NCBI RefSeq assembly: GCF_002939305.1
Contig: NZ_MVDI01000010.1
Coordinates: 95,640 to 159,639, forward strand
DNA length: 64,000 bases
Source of the DNA: Chroococcidiopsis sp. TS-821
GTDB taxonomy: Bacteria; Cyanobacteriota; Cyanobacteriia; Cyanobacteriales; Chroococcidiopsidaceae
Direction of reading: 5' to 3'
Part shown: positions 41,724 to 49,923 of the stretch, one piece after another
How positions within the stretch are numbered: position 1 is the first letter of the stretch
Layout: each line of letters opens with the position of its first letter
Position numbers and translations under genes: made by a program
The notes under the pieces: model-generated
Database searches by the model: none
Seen by the model: only the letters and a program-made list of their open reading frames with translations
Told to the model about the DNA's origin: nothing

Positions 41724-42227
41724 CTAATCTTTAGGGTATTTTCTAAACGGTTCGCCAATGACAGTTTCTTTTGATGGTTCTTTTGGTGTTGCTGCTGGAA
41801 ATTCTAAAGGTTCGCCAAAAATTGTCTCAATGGCTGTATCGCGGGTTGAAGTTTGCTCTTTAAACGGCTTAGCTTCCGGTTTCGGTTGCAATACAGGTTT
41901 TTTTGTTTCTTGTATTGGTGTAGAAGCTACTCCTAAGCGAATTTGAATTTGCGGTCCCGATTGTGCTAAACGAATCGTGATGCCATCAACGACAGGCATT
42001 TTTGTAATGCGTTGGTCATCAATAAAAGTGCCATTCGCACCTAAACTCACAATTTCCCAGTTGCCATTACGACACTGTAGCTCGATGTGTTTGCGCGAAA
42101 CAACGGCGCTATACAATACCACGTCGTTATCGGTTGCACGTCCTACGCGGATAACAGATTCGTCAGTGAATGTCCAATTTTGAATCGGTGTCGAGTGCAG
42201 CGGATGCAGCAGAATGAGTGTAATCAC
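41724..42227 (-). CDS. FHA-domain protein
   Basis: 167 residues. The FHA fold covers about residues 20-95: VIRVGRATDNDVVLYSAVVS with the conserved GR, then RKHIELQCRNG (phospho-Thr-binding Arg/Ser/His) and GANGTFIDDQRI. The rest is a Thr/Pro/Lys-rich tail with a repeated word (ETIFGEPLEFP, ETVIGEP). FHA domains bind phosphothreonine, so a Ser/Thr kinase partner is likely; none is encoded here. It sits 26 bases behind a second FHA gene on the same strand. Confidence 0.85.
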   Translation of the reverse strand: MITLILLHPLHSTPIQNWTFTDESVIRVGRATDNDVVLYSAVVSRKHIELQCRNGNWEIVSLGANGTFIDDQRITKMPVVDGITIRLAQSGPQIQIRLGVASTPIQETKKPVLQPKPEAKPFKEQTSTRDTAIETIFGEPLEFPAATPKEPSKETVIGEPFRKYPKD

Positions 42228-42252
42228 TTTGGTAAATAGAAATCAAGATGAA

Positions 42253-42987
42253 CTAGGATATTTGAAATAAGAAAGTGACCAAATCTCCCTTACCAAGGGC
42301 GATGCGATCGCCTGCCCGCAAACGATGGCGATCGCCTGGTTGTAATGGTCTGCGATTGATGTAAGTTCCGTTAGAACTACCGACATCTTCGATATAGTAA
42401 GCATCGCCTTCAACGTGAATATCCGCATGAATCCGCGAGACAATTTCTGAATTAGGAAATCCAGAAACATCAATATCAGGAGGAACCCGATCGTTGGGCT
42501 TACCGATGTGAATTACAGCTAGATTTTGCGGTAATTCTACACTCGTATTCGTTTGGACGTGTAATAGTTTGATAGTTTGCTGCTGTAATTGTGTTTTAAA
42601 ACTACCACTTGTTGCAGCACTATCTGGTTGTGTCGATTCAGGTGATTCAGTTTGCGACGTAGGTGTTTCGGCTAAATAACTTTGACTAGATGTTTCCGCA
42701 CCCGATTGCGCGCTAATTACCAAGCGCTGCGGTTCGACGAGTGGCTCAGGAGTTTCTAGTTCTGGTATTTCTGCTCCCATATCCGTACCAATATTACCTG
42801 CAAAAATTTCTTCTGTTGCCCGACTTGCCTTTAAGTTGAAACCGCATTGACCGCAGAAGCTCGCATCTGTTTGTACTGTCGCGCCACAATTAGGACAAGT
42901 CGCGGTTGCAGGTAAAGGAGTATAGCAAGCCTCGCACGTTTGCGCTCCATCGGGGTTCGAGTGATTACAGTTAGGACAGACAATCAT
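42253..42987 (-). CDS. Double zinc-ribbon plus FHA-domain protein
   Basis: 244 residues. Two zinc ribbons: C4-x2-C7 ... C18-x2-C21 and C31-x2-C34 ... C45-x2-C48. A Ser/Thr/Glu-rich linker (about 55-150) follows, then an FHA domain at about 155-240 (IHIGKPNDRVPPDIDVSGFP, SRIHADIHVEGDAYYIEDVG, SSNGTYINRR). It is probably a phosphothreonine-reading adaptor. It is likely co-transcribed with the following FHA gene. Confidence 0.88.
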   Translation of the reverse strand: MIVCPNCNHSNPDGAQTCEACYTPLPATATCPNCGATVQTDASFCGQCGFNLKASRATEEIFAGNIGTDMGAEIPELETPEPLVEPQRLVISAQSGAETSSQSYLAETPTSQTESPESTQPDSAATSGSFKTQLQQQTIKLLHVQTNTSVELPQNLAVIHIGKPNDRVPPDIDVSGFPNSEIVSRIHADIHVEGDAYYIEDVGSSNGTYINRRPLQPGDRHRLRAGDRIALGKGDLVTFLFQIS

Positions 42988-43061
42988 GAATATCTTTCCA
43001 TCAAAATTGAACGTCGAGATTGCTTAACCGAATATATTACGTCAAATTCTAATAGCTTTCT

Positions 43062-43796
43062 TTATGACTCAGCAGCCGTAGAAACTTGTAACTCTTCCCC
43101 TGCGCTTCGATCGAGTAACCACCACAGTTCCCCTTGCGGTTGAATTAAGCGACTAGGATAGCTAAAATCATCCGCGTTTGGTGCAAAAACTTGTGCTAAC
43201 GCAGGTTTTTTGTCTGCACCGGCAACAACAAACATGACACACTGCGCGTGATTAATCAACGGTACAGTAAATGTAATTCGCGGTTCTTCCTGCTTATTTC
43301 CCACTGCAATCCAGCCACGGGCTTTTAAAGCTTCTGTATGCGGAAACAAAGACGCGGTATGTCCATCGCCTCCCATTCCTAGCAAAATAATGTCAAATAC
43401 AGGAAACTCTTCACTACTAATTTGAAAGAACGCTTGCAGATGTTCCTCATACTTACGGGCTGCAGCTGCAGGATCGGCTTCATCCGTCGGAATTGGGTGA
43501 ATGTTTGCTTCTGGAATGTTGACGCGATTTAACCAAGCTTGGCGTGCCATTAATTGGTTGCTATCAGGATGGTCTGGTGGCACATAACGTTCGTCACCCC
43601 AAAATACGTGAATTTTTTCCCAAGGCAGCTGTTGTGCGGCGATCGCTTCATACAAAGGCTTAGGTGTACTTCCTCCAGATAACGCAATTGTGCACGTTCC
43701 GCGTTCGGCGATCGCATTTGTCATTTTTGCAACTGTTAATTGCAGCGCTCGCTCAATTAATGCTGGCTTATCTGATAAAACTTCAACTTTTTTCAT
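43062..43796 (-). CDS. pgl: 6-phosphogluconolactonase
   Basis: 244 residues, DevB/SOL family: ALSGGSTPKPLYEAIA (phosphosugar loop), VFWGDERYVPPDHPDSN, and ILLGMGGDGHTASLFPHT with the catalytic His. It hydrolyses 6-phosphogluconolactone made by Zwf, so it completes the oxidative branch begun by zwf at 14.6 kb. Start at 43796 (MKKVEVLSDKPAL). Confidence 0.95.
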   Translation of the reverse strand: MKKVEVLSDKPALIERALQLTVAKMTNAIAERGTCTIALSGGSTPKPLYEAIAAQQLPWEKIHVFWGDERYVPPDHPDSNQLMARQAWLNRVNIPEANIHPIPTDEADPAAAARKYEEHLQAFFQISSEEFPVFDIILLGMGGDGHTASLFPHTEALKARGWIAVGNKQEEPRITFTVPLINHAQCVMFVVAGADKKPALAQVFAPNADDFSYPSRLIQPQGELWWLLDRSAGEELQVSTAAES

Positions 43797-44031
43797 TGCC
43801 TTATATTAATTTGATTGTCCAGCATTAACATACCGGAACTTTTGAATTTTAGTTTTATATTATTTTTTGTTTATTAAACGATATCTCTTTTTATATTTCT
43901 TTGTCTAACACAACAATATATACTCTTTGTTGCAAACCAATGATTCATCAAGCAGAGTATGCAAAAAATCCTAAATTTTTGCCTCAGTAATATCACTTAA
44001 AAAGCTTGTTATCTGTTTTATACAATTCAGC

Positions 44032-44697
44032 GTGAGCTATACAAATCCACTTCAAGAACATTTAATCGTCTTTACGCGCTATCCTGAACCAGGAAAAGCA
44101 AAAACAAGATTAATACCGCACTTGGGAGCCGTAGCAGCCGCGCAGCTACAAAGGCAAATGACTGAACATACACTTTTGCAAGTAAGCAAATTAGGCGATC
44201 GCTCACTAACAGTAGAGGTGCGCTTTGTTGATGGTAATTTAGAACTCATGCAACAATGGCTAGGCACTGATATTGACTATCAACCCCAAGGTGAAGGTGA
44301 TTTAGGTGAGCGAATTAAACGCGCTTTAGCTGCGGCTTTTGCACGCGGTAGTCAAAAAATTATTACTATTGGTACTGATTGCCCAGGTATAACCGCAAAG
44401 TTACTGGTAACAGCTTTTGAGCAACTACACGAATATGACTTGGTTCTTGGTCCAGCCATCGATGGTGGATATTACTTGATCGGTCTTAAGCGATTGATTG
44501 CAGAACTCTTCGATGATATTGCTTGGGGAAGTGATGTCGTTTTGCAACAAACGCAAGCAATCGCGCAACAGCTTAACTTATCGGTTGCACTGCTTCCTCC
44601 TTTAGCAGATGTCGATCGCCCTGAGGATTTAGTTGTGTGGGAAGAGATACAGAGCAGAGGGGCAGAGGGGCAGAGGGGCAGGGGAGAAATAATTTAA
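44032..44697 (+). CDS. TIGR04282/DUF2064-type glycosyltransferase (GT-A)
   Basis: 221 residues from a GTG at 44032. Motifs: IVFTRYPEPGKAKTRLIPHL (nucleotide-binding loop), IGTDCPGITAKLLVTAFEQL and LVLGPAIDGGYYLIGLKRL; WGSDVVLQQT and DVDRPEDL near the end. The family is a small cofC/arsenosugar-type nucleotide-sugar transferase group with unclear substrates. The last ~14 residues are translation of a GCAGAGGG tandem repeat and are not part of the family (see repeat at 44654). Confidence 0.8.
   Translation: MSYTNPLQEHLIVFTRYPEPGKAKTRLIPHLGAVAAAQLQRQMTEHTLLQVSKLGDRSLTVEVRFVDGNLELMQQWLGTDIDYQPQGEGDLGERIKRALAAAFARGSQKIITIGTDCPGITAKLLVTAFEQLHEYDLVLGPAIDGGYYLIGLKRLIAELFDDIAWGSDVVLQQTQAIAQQLNLSVALLPPLADVDRPEDLVVWEEIQSRGAEGQRGRGEII
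44654..44684 (+). repeat. Octamer repeat GCAGAGGG within the end of the glycosyltransferase frame
   Basis: Three perfect GCAGAGGG units and a partial fourth. They lie in frame in the last codons of the glycosyltransferase, so the protein ends in a repeat-encoded Arg/Gly/Gln/Glu tail after WEEIQ. Evidently an STRR element expanded over the original stop codon. Confidence 0.85.
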
Positions 44698-44708
44698 ACT
44701 ACTTTCAG

Positions 44709-47033
44709 CTAATAGCTTCTAACTACTGATTTGGGAAATTGGCGTTGCAAAGCTGGAAACACAGGACAAGGCGGGCGAGTTTCAAAATTTTCTGGTTTAC
44801 TCCAAGCAAAGGGCGCTTTTAGGGCGGCTGACATCCACAATAAACGCTTAGCACGTGTCATGGCAACATAGAGTAAACGATATTCTTCCGCAGTTTTGAG
44901 TTGTTTGGCTTGCTCGCTTGCTTTAGTAACATTAGGTAACGGAAATTCTTGATGCAGTGCAGCGCGAATTTGAGCGCGCGCGACTTCTGCTAGCGTAAAG
45001 TCACCTAGAAACTTAGTTTGCGGTGGTATCCAAAAATTACCAGGAATCAAATTTTCGTGTAAAAACGGGATGAAAACAGCGTCCCAATCTAGCCCTTTGG
45101 CTTTGTGCATCGTAACGATCGTTACTTGACCAGGGCGAGTGTAGCGCGCCTCCACTTCTTCGGTTTCGACTGGCTCAAAGCGCTCGGAACTGACGATTTC
45201 ATTCAAGACAAATATTGCCTCACTCAAACTATTACCAGTAATTTGTCGTGCGATGCGTTCAGCGAGTTTATCAGCTGTAGCGAGTTCGGCTTGGTCGTAT
45301 TTGAGTTCAGAAGCAACGAAAGCAATCAGTTGGTAGTAGGGGAGTTCCATGCGCGCACGCAGCATACTACAGCACAAGTTACGTGCTTGTAGCGCCGCCT
45401 TTGATGGTGAGGGATCTAATGGTCCTGGATAAAGAAATTGTTCGGGAACGCTTGCCAATGCATTGAGATCCTGTGTAGGGATTAGCTGACGCTGGACGAG
45501 AACTTCTAGCGCGGCTTTGAGGTATTCAGAAGAATGCGGGCGATCGAGAAATTGCAGAATTGCCAGAATTTCTGCGGGAACGTGCGAGTGGCGATCGCTT
45601 TCTGATACTTCATAAAGTGGTATTTTATGTTCGCGACAAATCGGTGACAGTTTTTGCACTAACCACCGTCCTTGGCGGTTCTCGCGTACCAAAATTGCGA
45701 CACTTCCGTTGGGATTTTCGGTAAATAGCTCTACCAAGCGTTTGCCGATTAGTTCTGCGGTGTGGTGGATGTCGCGCGGGGTATATAGTTCCAATCCGCG
45801 TCCGATTGGTGCGGGGTTCGCATCCGGTTGCGGATCGCTGGCGGCGACGGGTCGAATTTGCTGTAACCGAAACGGAAGCGCAGCAGATTGACGTTCGCTT
45901 ATTTTGTTTTGATAAGCGCGATTTACCCAATTCAAAGCAAAATTTGCAGCTTCAATAATAATTTGGCTACTGCGTCCTGCTTGATCCATTGTTGCCAACC
46001 GGTTTTGCGTCTCGCACTCTTCACAAAATTGGCGAAAATAAATTGGGTCAGCAGGTGTAAACGTCGAGTTAATTGCTTGGTTAGGATCGCCGACACGAAT
46101 CAAGTGCGGAGAATCTGGAGTATTTGGATCAGTTGCTAGAATTTCTAACAATTTGGTTTGTAACGGCGTAGAGTCCTGCGCTTCGTCTTCAAATACGGCA
46201 AAGACTTGGTTTTGCTCGAATTTACAAGCACTGGGGTTTTCTAACACGCGCAGCGCCGCGAGAATCATGTCATCGTAGTCGATCAAGTCGCGCGATCGCA
46301 TCAAATTTTCATACTGTTCGTACAACCCTGCGGCTATTTCTAAAATTCCATAGTCGTCGCTTGTTTGCGTGCTTAGTTCGCGTAGCTGTTGCGGTTGATA
46401 CCCCGAACTTTTGGCTTCGTGAATCGCGATAGCCGCCAAATCGGGTAAGACTTCGGTTCGCAGTACCGATTGACGCCGTAACCTTTCGGTTTCTTCACCA
46501 TCAAAGTACAATCCTTCGAGTAACCGAGAATAACGTCGCGGATGATTCGCAATCCATTGTTCCACACACGTCCGAATTAACCGATGTCCTTGATTAGGTG
46601 TAATTAAGGTCGCATTTTCTAGCTGTAATCCAGATAATTCAGGATGACGCGTGGCAATATTTAAAGCAAGCCCGTGCAGCGTGTGGACGACAAACCCTGT
46701 GGGTGGTAATGATAATTCTTCACGCAGGTATTTGCGCACTTTGGCTTTAATATTAGCTGCAGCTGAACGCGTAAACGTGACAATCAAGATCTGTCGTCGG
46801 GCGTGCAGTTGGTAACGCGCGATCGCTAGCGCCGCCGCCGCCGCCATTCCTGTAGACTTTCCCGCACCAGGAACCGCACTAACTGCCAAAGCACCACCCT
46901 GCCAATCAGCCATTTGCTGTTGTCCAGAACGCAAGCCGTTTCTAATGCGCTCCCAAGCTGTAGTGCGGAGTGCGCGTGCAGGAGATTGTAATGATAATTC
47001 GGATTCGGTGGAAGTAAAATTAGCGTCTGGCAT
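44709..47033 (-). CDS. UvrD/Rep-type SF1A ATP-dependent DNA helicase
   Basis: 774 residues. Walker A is VPGAGKSTGMAAAAA (about residue 55), motif Ia is IVTFTRSAAANIKAKVRKYL, Walker B is VFAVFEDEAQD, motif III-like is IRVGDPNQAIN, motif V is VTMHKAKGLDWDAVF and motif VI is YRLLYVAMTRAKRLLWMS. This is the PcrA/UvrD/Rep group (3'-5' translocase used in repair and replication restart). The C-terminus after motif VI is short and it has Arg/Lys-poor inserts, so it is a divergent paralogue common in cyanobacteria rather than the main UvrD. It overlaps nothing and is divergent from the GT39-type gene. Confidence 0.92.
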   Translation of the reverse strand: MPDANFTSTESELSLQSPARALRTTAWERIRNGLRSGQQQMADWQGGALAVSAVPGAGKSTGMAAAAALAIARYQLHARRQILIVTFTRSAAANIKAKVRKYLREELSLPPTGFVVHTLHGLALNIATRHPELSGLQLENATLITPNQGHRLIRTCVEQWIANHPRRYSRLLEGLYFDGEETERLRRQSVLRTEVLPDLAAIAIHEAKSSGYQPQQLRELSTQTSDDYGILEIAAGLYEQYENLMRSRDLIDYDDMILAALRVLENPSACKFEQNQVFAVFEDEAQDSTPLQTKLLEILATDPNTPDSPHLIRVGDPNQAINSTFTPADPIYFRQFCEECETQNRLATMDQAGRSSQIIIEAANFALNWVNRAYQNKISERQSAALPFRLQQIRPVAASDPQPDANPAPIGRGLELYTPRDIHHTAELIGKRLVELFTENPNGSVAILVRENRQGRWLVQKLSPICREHKIPLYEVSESDRHSHVPAEILAILQFLDRPHSSEYLKAALEVLVQRQLIPTQDLNALASVPEQFLYPGPLDPSPSKAALQARNLCCSMLRARMELPYYQLIAFVASELKYDQAELATADKLAERIARQITGNSLSEAIFVLNEIVSSERFEPVETEEVEARYTRPGQVTIVTMHKAKGLDWDAVFIPFLHENLIPGNFWIPPQTKFLGDFTLAEVARAQIRAALHQEFPLPNVTKASEQAKQLKTAEEYRLLYVAMTRAKRLLWMSAALKAPFAWSKPENFETRPPCPVFPALQRQFPKSVVRSY

Positions 47034-47117
47034 TTTTCATGAGTCGGTAAGAGCTAGGGCTGCTAACCTTTAACCAGCGATCGCGCCCTCTCTTTTTATT
47101 ACACTGATAGTTTATAA

Positions 47118-48767
47118 ATGACAAATTCTAAACCTTCCCACTACTTTGCACTGATAGCAGTCATCTTACTAGGTGGGCTGCTGCGGTTTTGGCATTTGGA
47201 TTTAAAACCTATCTGGCTAGATGAAATCATTACAGCGTTATTTAGTCTGGGGCGAAACTACACGGATGTTCCGTTAGATGTTGTATTTCCTGTAGAACGC
47301 TTGTCGCAAGTTTTCAGTTTTAAAGCAGCGCTGACTTGTCCTCAGATTGCGGCAAACCTTGCTACTTACTCAGTACATCCACCACTATTTTTTTGTTTAA
47401 ACCATAGTTGGATACAAGCACCGTTGGTCGGGATGATGCATCAAGACTGGATATGGAGTTTGCGATCGCTTTCGGCTTTGTTTGGTGTAATTGGTATCGC
47501 GGCAATTTATTGGCTCAATGCAATCGCTTTTTCGCGCACTGCGGGAATTACTGCCGCAGCTTTGATGGCTGTCTCGCCTTATGCTGTTTACTTATCGCAA
47601 GAAGCACGACACTACACACTACCAATACTTTTAATTACTCTCTCTCTTGTGGGATTCGTACAAATTTACAAAGATTTACTACAACAAAACTTACGTTATT
47701 CTGTTTGGCTTGGATGGACTGCGGTAAATTGTCTTGGTTTTTACACCCATTACTTTTTTATCCTGGCGTTCGTTGCACAAGTCGTTACTTTACTCGCATT
47801 CATGTACTCGCAACGCCGCAGTCTACCGCGTCACAGCCTGTTAGTAACAACTCTGTCAATCTTATTTGTTGTCGCTAGCTTTACTCCATGGCTGCTCGCG
47901 ATGACGAGTCATTTTAACCGTTCGGAAACAACGTGGTTGCCACAGCTGAATTATTTTGCTCCTATTTATCAAACGCTTGCGAGTTGGGTGCTGATGCTGA
48001 TTGCATTACCCGTGGAAAATCAACCCTGGTGGATTGCAGTTCCTTCTGGTTTGGTAATGCTAGTGTTGAGTCTTTGGACCGCGCGGTTTGTTTTCAAAGG
48101 ATTAAAACAACTATGGCATTCGCCTACAACACGTTTATCGACACTAATGCTGTTGAGTTTTACAACGATTGTCTTATTAGAATTTTTTGCGATCGTTTAT
48201 TTTCTGGGGAAAGACATCACAATCGCGCCGCGTTATAACTTTGTTTATTACCCTAGCTTTTGTGCGTTAGTCGGGGCTAGCCTTGGCGTTCAAAATTTTC
48301 GGTTCAAACTACAAGCGAAGTACATTGTTATCGTTTTTGGGCTAGTTAGTTCTCTTTTTGTGGTGAATAACTTAGCTTTTCAAAAACCATTTAATCCTCA
48401 ACTTGTTGCTCAAAATATGAATTTGGAACCTGCTACGCCACTAATGATGGTGGTAGGTTATGCAACTTATCAAGATGTAGCTTTAGGGTTAAGTTTTGCT
48501 TGGGCACTAGAAAAAATCAGAAGCGATCGCGTTCCCACAAATTTGGCTTTTTTCGCGCGATCGCCTGGCTATGAATCTGTTTGGCAAAAGCTTTCCGCAG
48601 CGCCAATACCCGACACCACTACAGTTAACTTGTGGGTAGTTGCTTCGGGATTAAGACGCCGCGACTATCCAGCACAGCTTACTGTTTCTCACAAACAATG
48701 TCAGATTGATACAACACAACACTACCGCATCGGTATTCCTTATCAACTTTATCGCTGTCATTCGTAA
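47118..48767 (+). CDS. Membrane glycosyltransferase of the GT39/ArnT-like (PMT_2) type
   Basis: 549 residues with about ten to twelve membrane helices. The first periplasmic loop carries the catalytic-type acidic motif KPIWLDEIITALFSLG (residues ~30-45), and a second loop has YSVHPPLFFCLNHSW. Such enzymes use polyprenyl-phosphate sugars to glycosylate lipid, polysaccharide or protein on the outer face. Acceptor and donor are unknown. The C-terminal soluble part (about 430-549) lacks a recognisable motif. Confidence 0.85.
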   Translation: MTNSKPSHYFALIAVILLGGLLRFWHLDLKPIWLDEIITALFSLGRNYTDVPLDVVFPVERLSQVFSFKAALTCPQIAANLATYSVHPPLFFCLNHSWIQAPLVGMMHQDWIWSLRSLSALFGVIGIAAIYWLNAIAFSRTAGITAAALMAVSPYAVYLSQEARHYTLPILLITLSLVGFVQIYKDLLQQNLRYSVWLGWTAVNCLGFYTHYFFILAFVAQVVTLLAFMYSQRRSLPRHSLLVTTLSILFVVASFTPWLLAMTSHFNRSETTWLPQLNYFAPIYQTLASWVLMLIALPVENQPWWIAVPSGLVMLVLSLWTARFVFKGLKQLWHSPTTRLSTLMLLSFTTIVLLEFFAIVYFLGKDITIAPRYNFVYYPSFCALVGASLGVQNFRFKLQAKYIVIVFGLVSSLFVVNNLAFQKPFNPQLVAQNMNLEPATPLMMVVGYATYQDVALGLSFAWALEKIRSDRVPTNLAFFARSPGYESVWQKLSAAPIPDTTTVNLWVVASGLRRRDYPAQLTVSHKQCQIDTTQHYRIGIPYQLYRCHS

Positions 48768-48784
48768 TTTCTACTGCTCAAGAT

Positions 48785-48982
48785 TCAAGAAGCATCTTGC
48801 TGCTGCGCTTTGAGATCGCGTTCCATCTGCGCCATAATCGCGTTTCGCACCCATTCCGACTTATCGGGAAGCGATCGCACGTACTTATCAACTTCTACAG
48901 GTAAACGAATCGCCAATGGAGACGCCGCTAACTCCATACGATGCTTTACAAACTTTTGTGGATTTCCCCCTTCTTTTGCCAT
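48785..48982 (-). CDS. Small ribbon-helix-helix-type protein
   Basis: 65 residues. PLAIRLPVEVDKYVRSLPDK SEWVRNAIMAQMERDLK reads as a ribbon-helix-helix (MetJ/Arc/CopG) unit: a short strand with alternating residues (LAIRLP), helix A (VEVDKYVRSLP), turn, helix B (SEWVRNAIMAQME). It probably binds DNA as a dimer. It is divergent from the SWIM-motif gene, and the repeats at 49094-49201 lie between them. Too short for firm family assignment by eye, but the pattern is clear. Confidence 0.7.
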   Translation of the reverse strand: MAKEGGNPQKFVKHRMELAASPLAIRLPVEVDKYVRSLPDKSEWVRNAIMAQMERDLKAQQQDAS

Positions 48983-49093
48983 ATTTTTTAATGTTTACGA
49001 TAGATCTTATTATGATACAATATTATTTATGAGTTGAAAGCCAGAGGAACAAAGTTACCAGCTTTCCCTTCCTCTGGCTAAACCTCAAAACAT

Positions 49094-49201
49094 AACGTAT
49101 ACAGGAGGTTTACAGAAACTAACGTACGCACAAGGTTTACAGATACAGAAACTCATGTCCACGCGATGTCTCTAGAAACCAATGTATACAGGAGGTATAT
49201 A
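49094..49201 (+). repeat. Three imperfect direct repeats around GTATACAGGAGGT
   Basis: Copy 1 is 49094-49120 (AACGTATACAGGAGGTTTAC then AGAAACT). Copy 2 is 49121-49153 (AACGTACGCACAAGGTTTAC, with a 6-base duplicated ACAGAT-like insert, then AGAAACT). Copy 3 is 49181-49201 (AATGTATACAGGAGGTATAT). The 13-mer GTATACAGGAGGT is identical in copies 1 and 3. The third copy supplies the ribosome site of the following gene. Direct repeats of this kind suit an operator for the divergent ribbon-helix-helix protein (inference). Confidence 0.75.
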
Positions 49202-49768
49202 ATGCATTTTACCCAATCATCCGATTTTGCGATCGCTTCAGCAGAAATAAATCAATATTTTTCCGCACAGATTCAAAAAACACAGCTTGACCTCAAGCCA
49301 CTGATCGCCAAAAAGATTAAAGTGGAGCGCGTCGGGTTTACGCGTAACGCCTCGAATACTCCGTATATCGTCTACCGAGTCGGAGAACGTCGCTGCTGTA
49401 CGTTCGTCAAACGCAAGGTAATGACATCGTTAATTCAAAAGCTGCTAAAACTCACGCATGGTATTACTGAGTCAATTCGCAGCCTCAGGGTCAACGCATC
49501 AGGAGGACTGCAAGTCAAAACGATGTCAGATATAGTCTGTATTGAGCGTCGTTACGTAGTGAAGTTTTTAGAGAATTACAATACTGTAGCGTTAGAGTCC
49601 ATTGCTCCTACTACAAATTGTGAGTGTAATGACCAAGACAGAATGTGCGTTCATGCGGTCGCGCGTTTATTTGTAACGTTAGGCGATCGTCTTCCTAGTT
49701 TCAGCTTTTTAACCGAAGCACCGATTCAGCCTTTACACCGTACGTATCAAGCTTACGCAAAAACATAA
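49202..49768 (+). CDS. SWIM-type zinc motif protein, function unknown
   Basis: 188 residues from the ATG at 49202, preceded by a perfect AGGAGGT; an ATG 12 codons earlier lacks such a site. The C-terminal part has C140-E-C142-x6-C149-V-H151, which fits the SWIM zinc-finger pattern CxC-xn-CxH (DNA, protein or RNA contacts in bacterial and eukaryotic proteins). The N-terminal 130 residues form no family I recognise (basic patches, TRNASNTPYIVYRVGERRCC). It could be a nucleic-acid-binding protein. It is divergent from the ribbon-helix-helix gene. Confidence 0.75.
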   Translation: MHFTQSSDFAIASAEINQYFSAQIQKTQLDLKPLIAKKIKVERVGFTRNASNTPYIVYRVGERRCCTFVKRKVMTSLIQKLLKLTHGITESIRSLRVNASGGLQVKTMSDIVCIERRYVVKFLENYNTVALESIAPTTNCECNDQDRMCVHAVARLFVTLGDRLPSFSFLTEAPIQPLHRTYQAYAKT

Positions 49769-49868
49769 AAGCAGTCACGCAGAACTAGCAAGAATCTTTT
49801 TGGCAGCATAGGTGAACGCGACAACTCGAATTGTTACGCTAGCTCGATTTTCCCCAAAAAACGACTTA

Positions 49869-49897
49869 GACTACAAATAGAGACTTATTCTGTAGTC
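49869..49897. promoter_or_regulatory. Imperfect hairpin upstream of gdhA
   Basis: GACTACA (49869-49875) pairs with TGTAGTC (49891-49897), and inside them AATA pairs with TATT across one bulged C. The right arm overlaps the NtcA-type palindrome that follows, so this is perhaps part of the same control region. There is no T-run. Confidence 0.4.
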
Positions 49898-49906
49898 AAA
49901 GCTACA
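49891..49906. promoter_or_regulatory. NtcA-type site TGTA-N8-TACA upstream of gdhA
   Basis: TGTAGTCAAAGCTACA at 49891-49906 contains the NtcA consensus GTA-N8-TAC (49892-49905) with the favourable flanking T and A. Its centre is about 25 bases before the gdhA ATG. At that distance it would overlap the start region and more likely block than activate, unless the gene has a shorter 5' end. NtcA binding is an inference from the consensus. Confidence 0.6.
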
Positions 49907-49923
49907 GCTTGCTAAAAAATATT

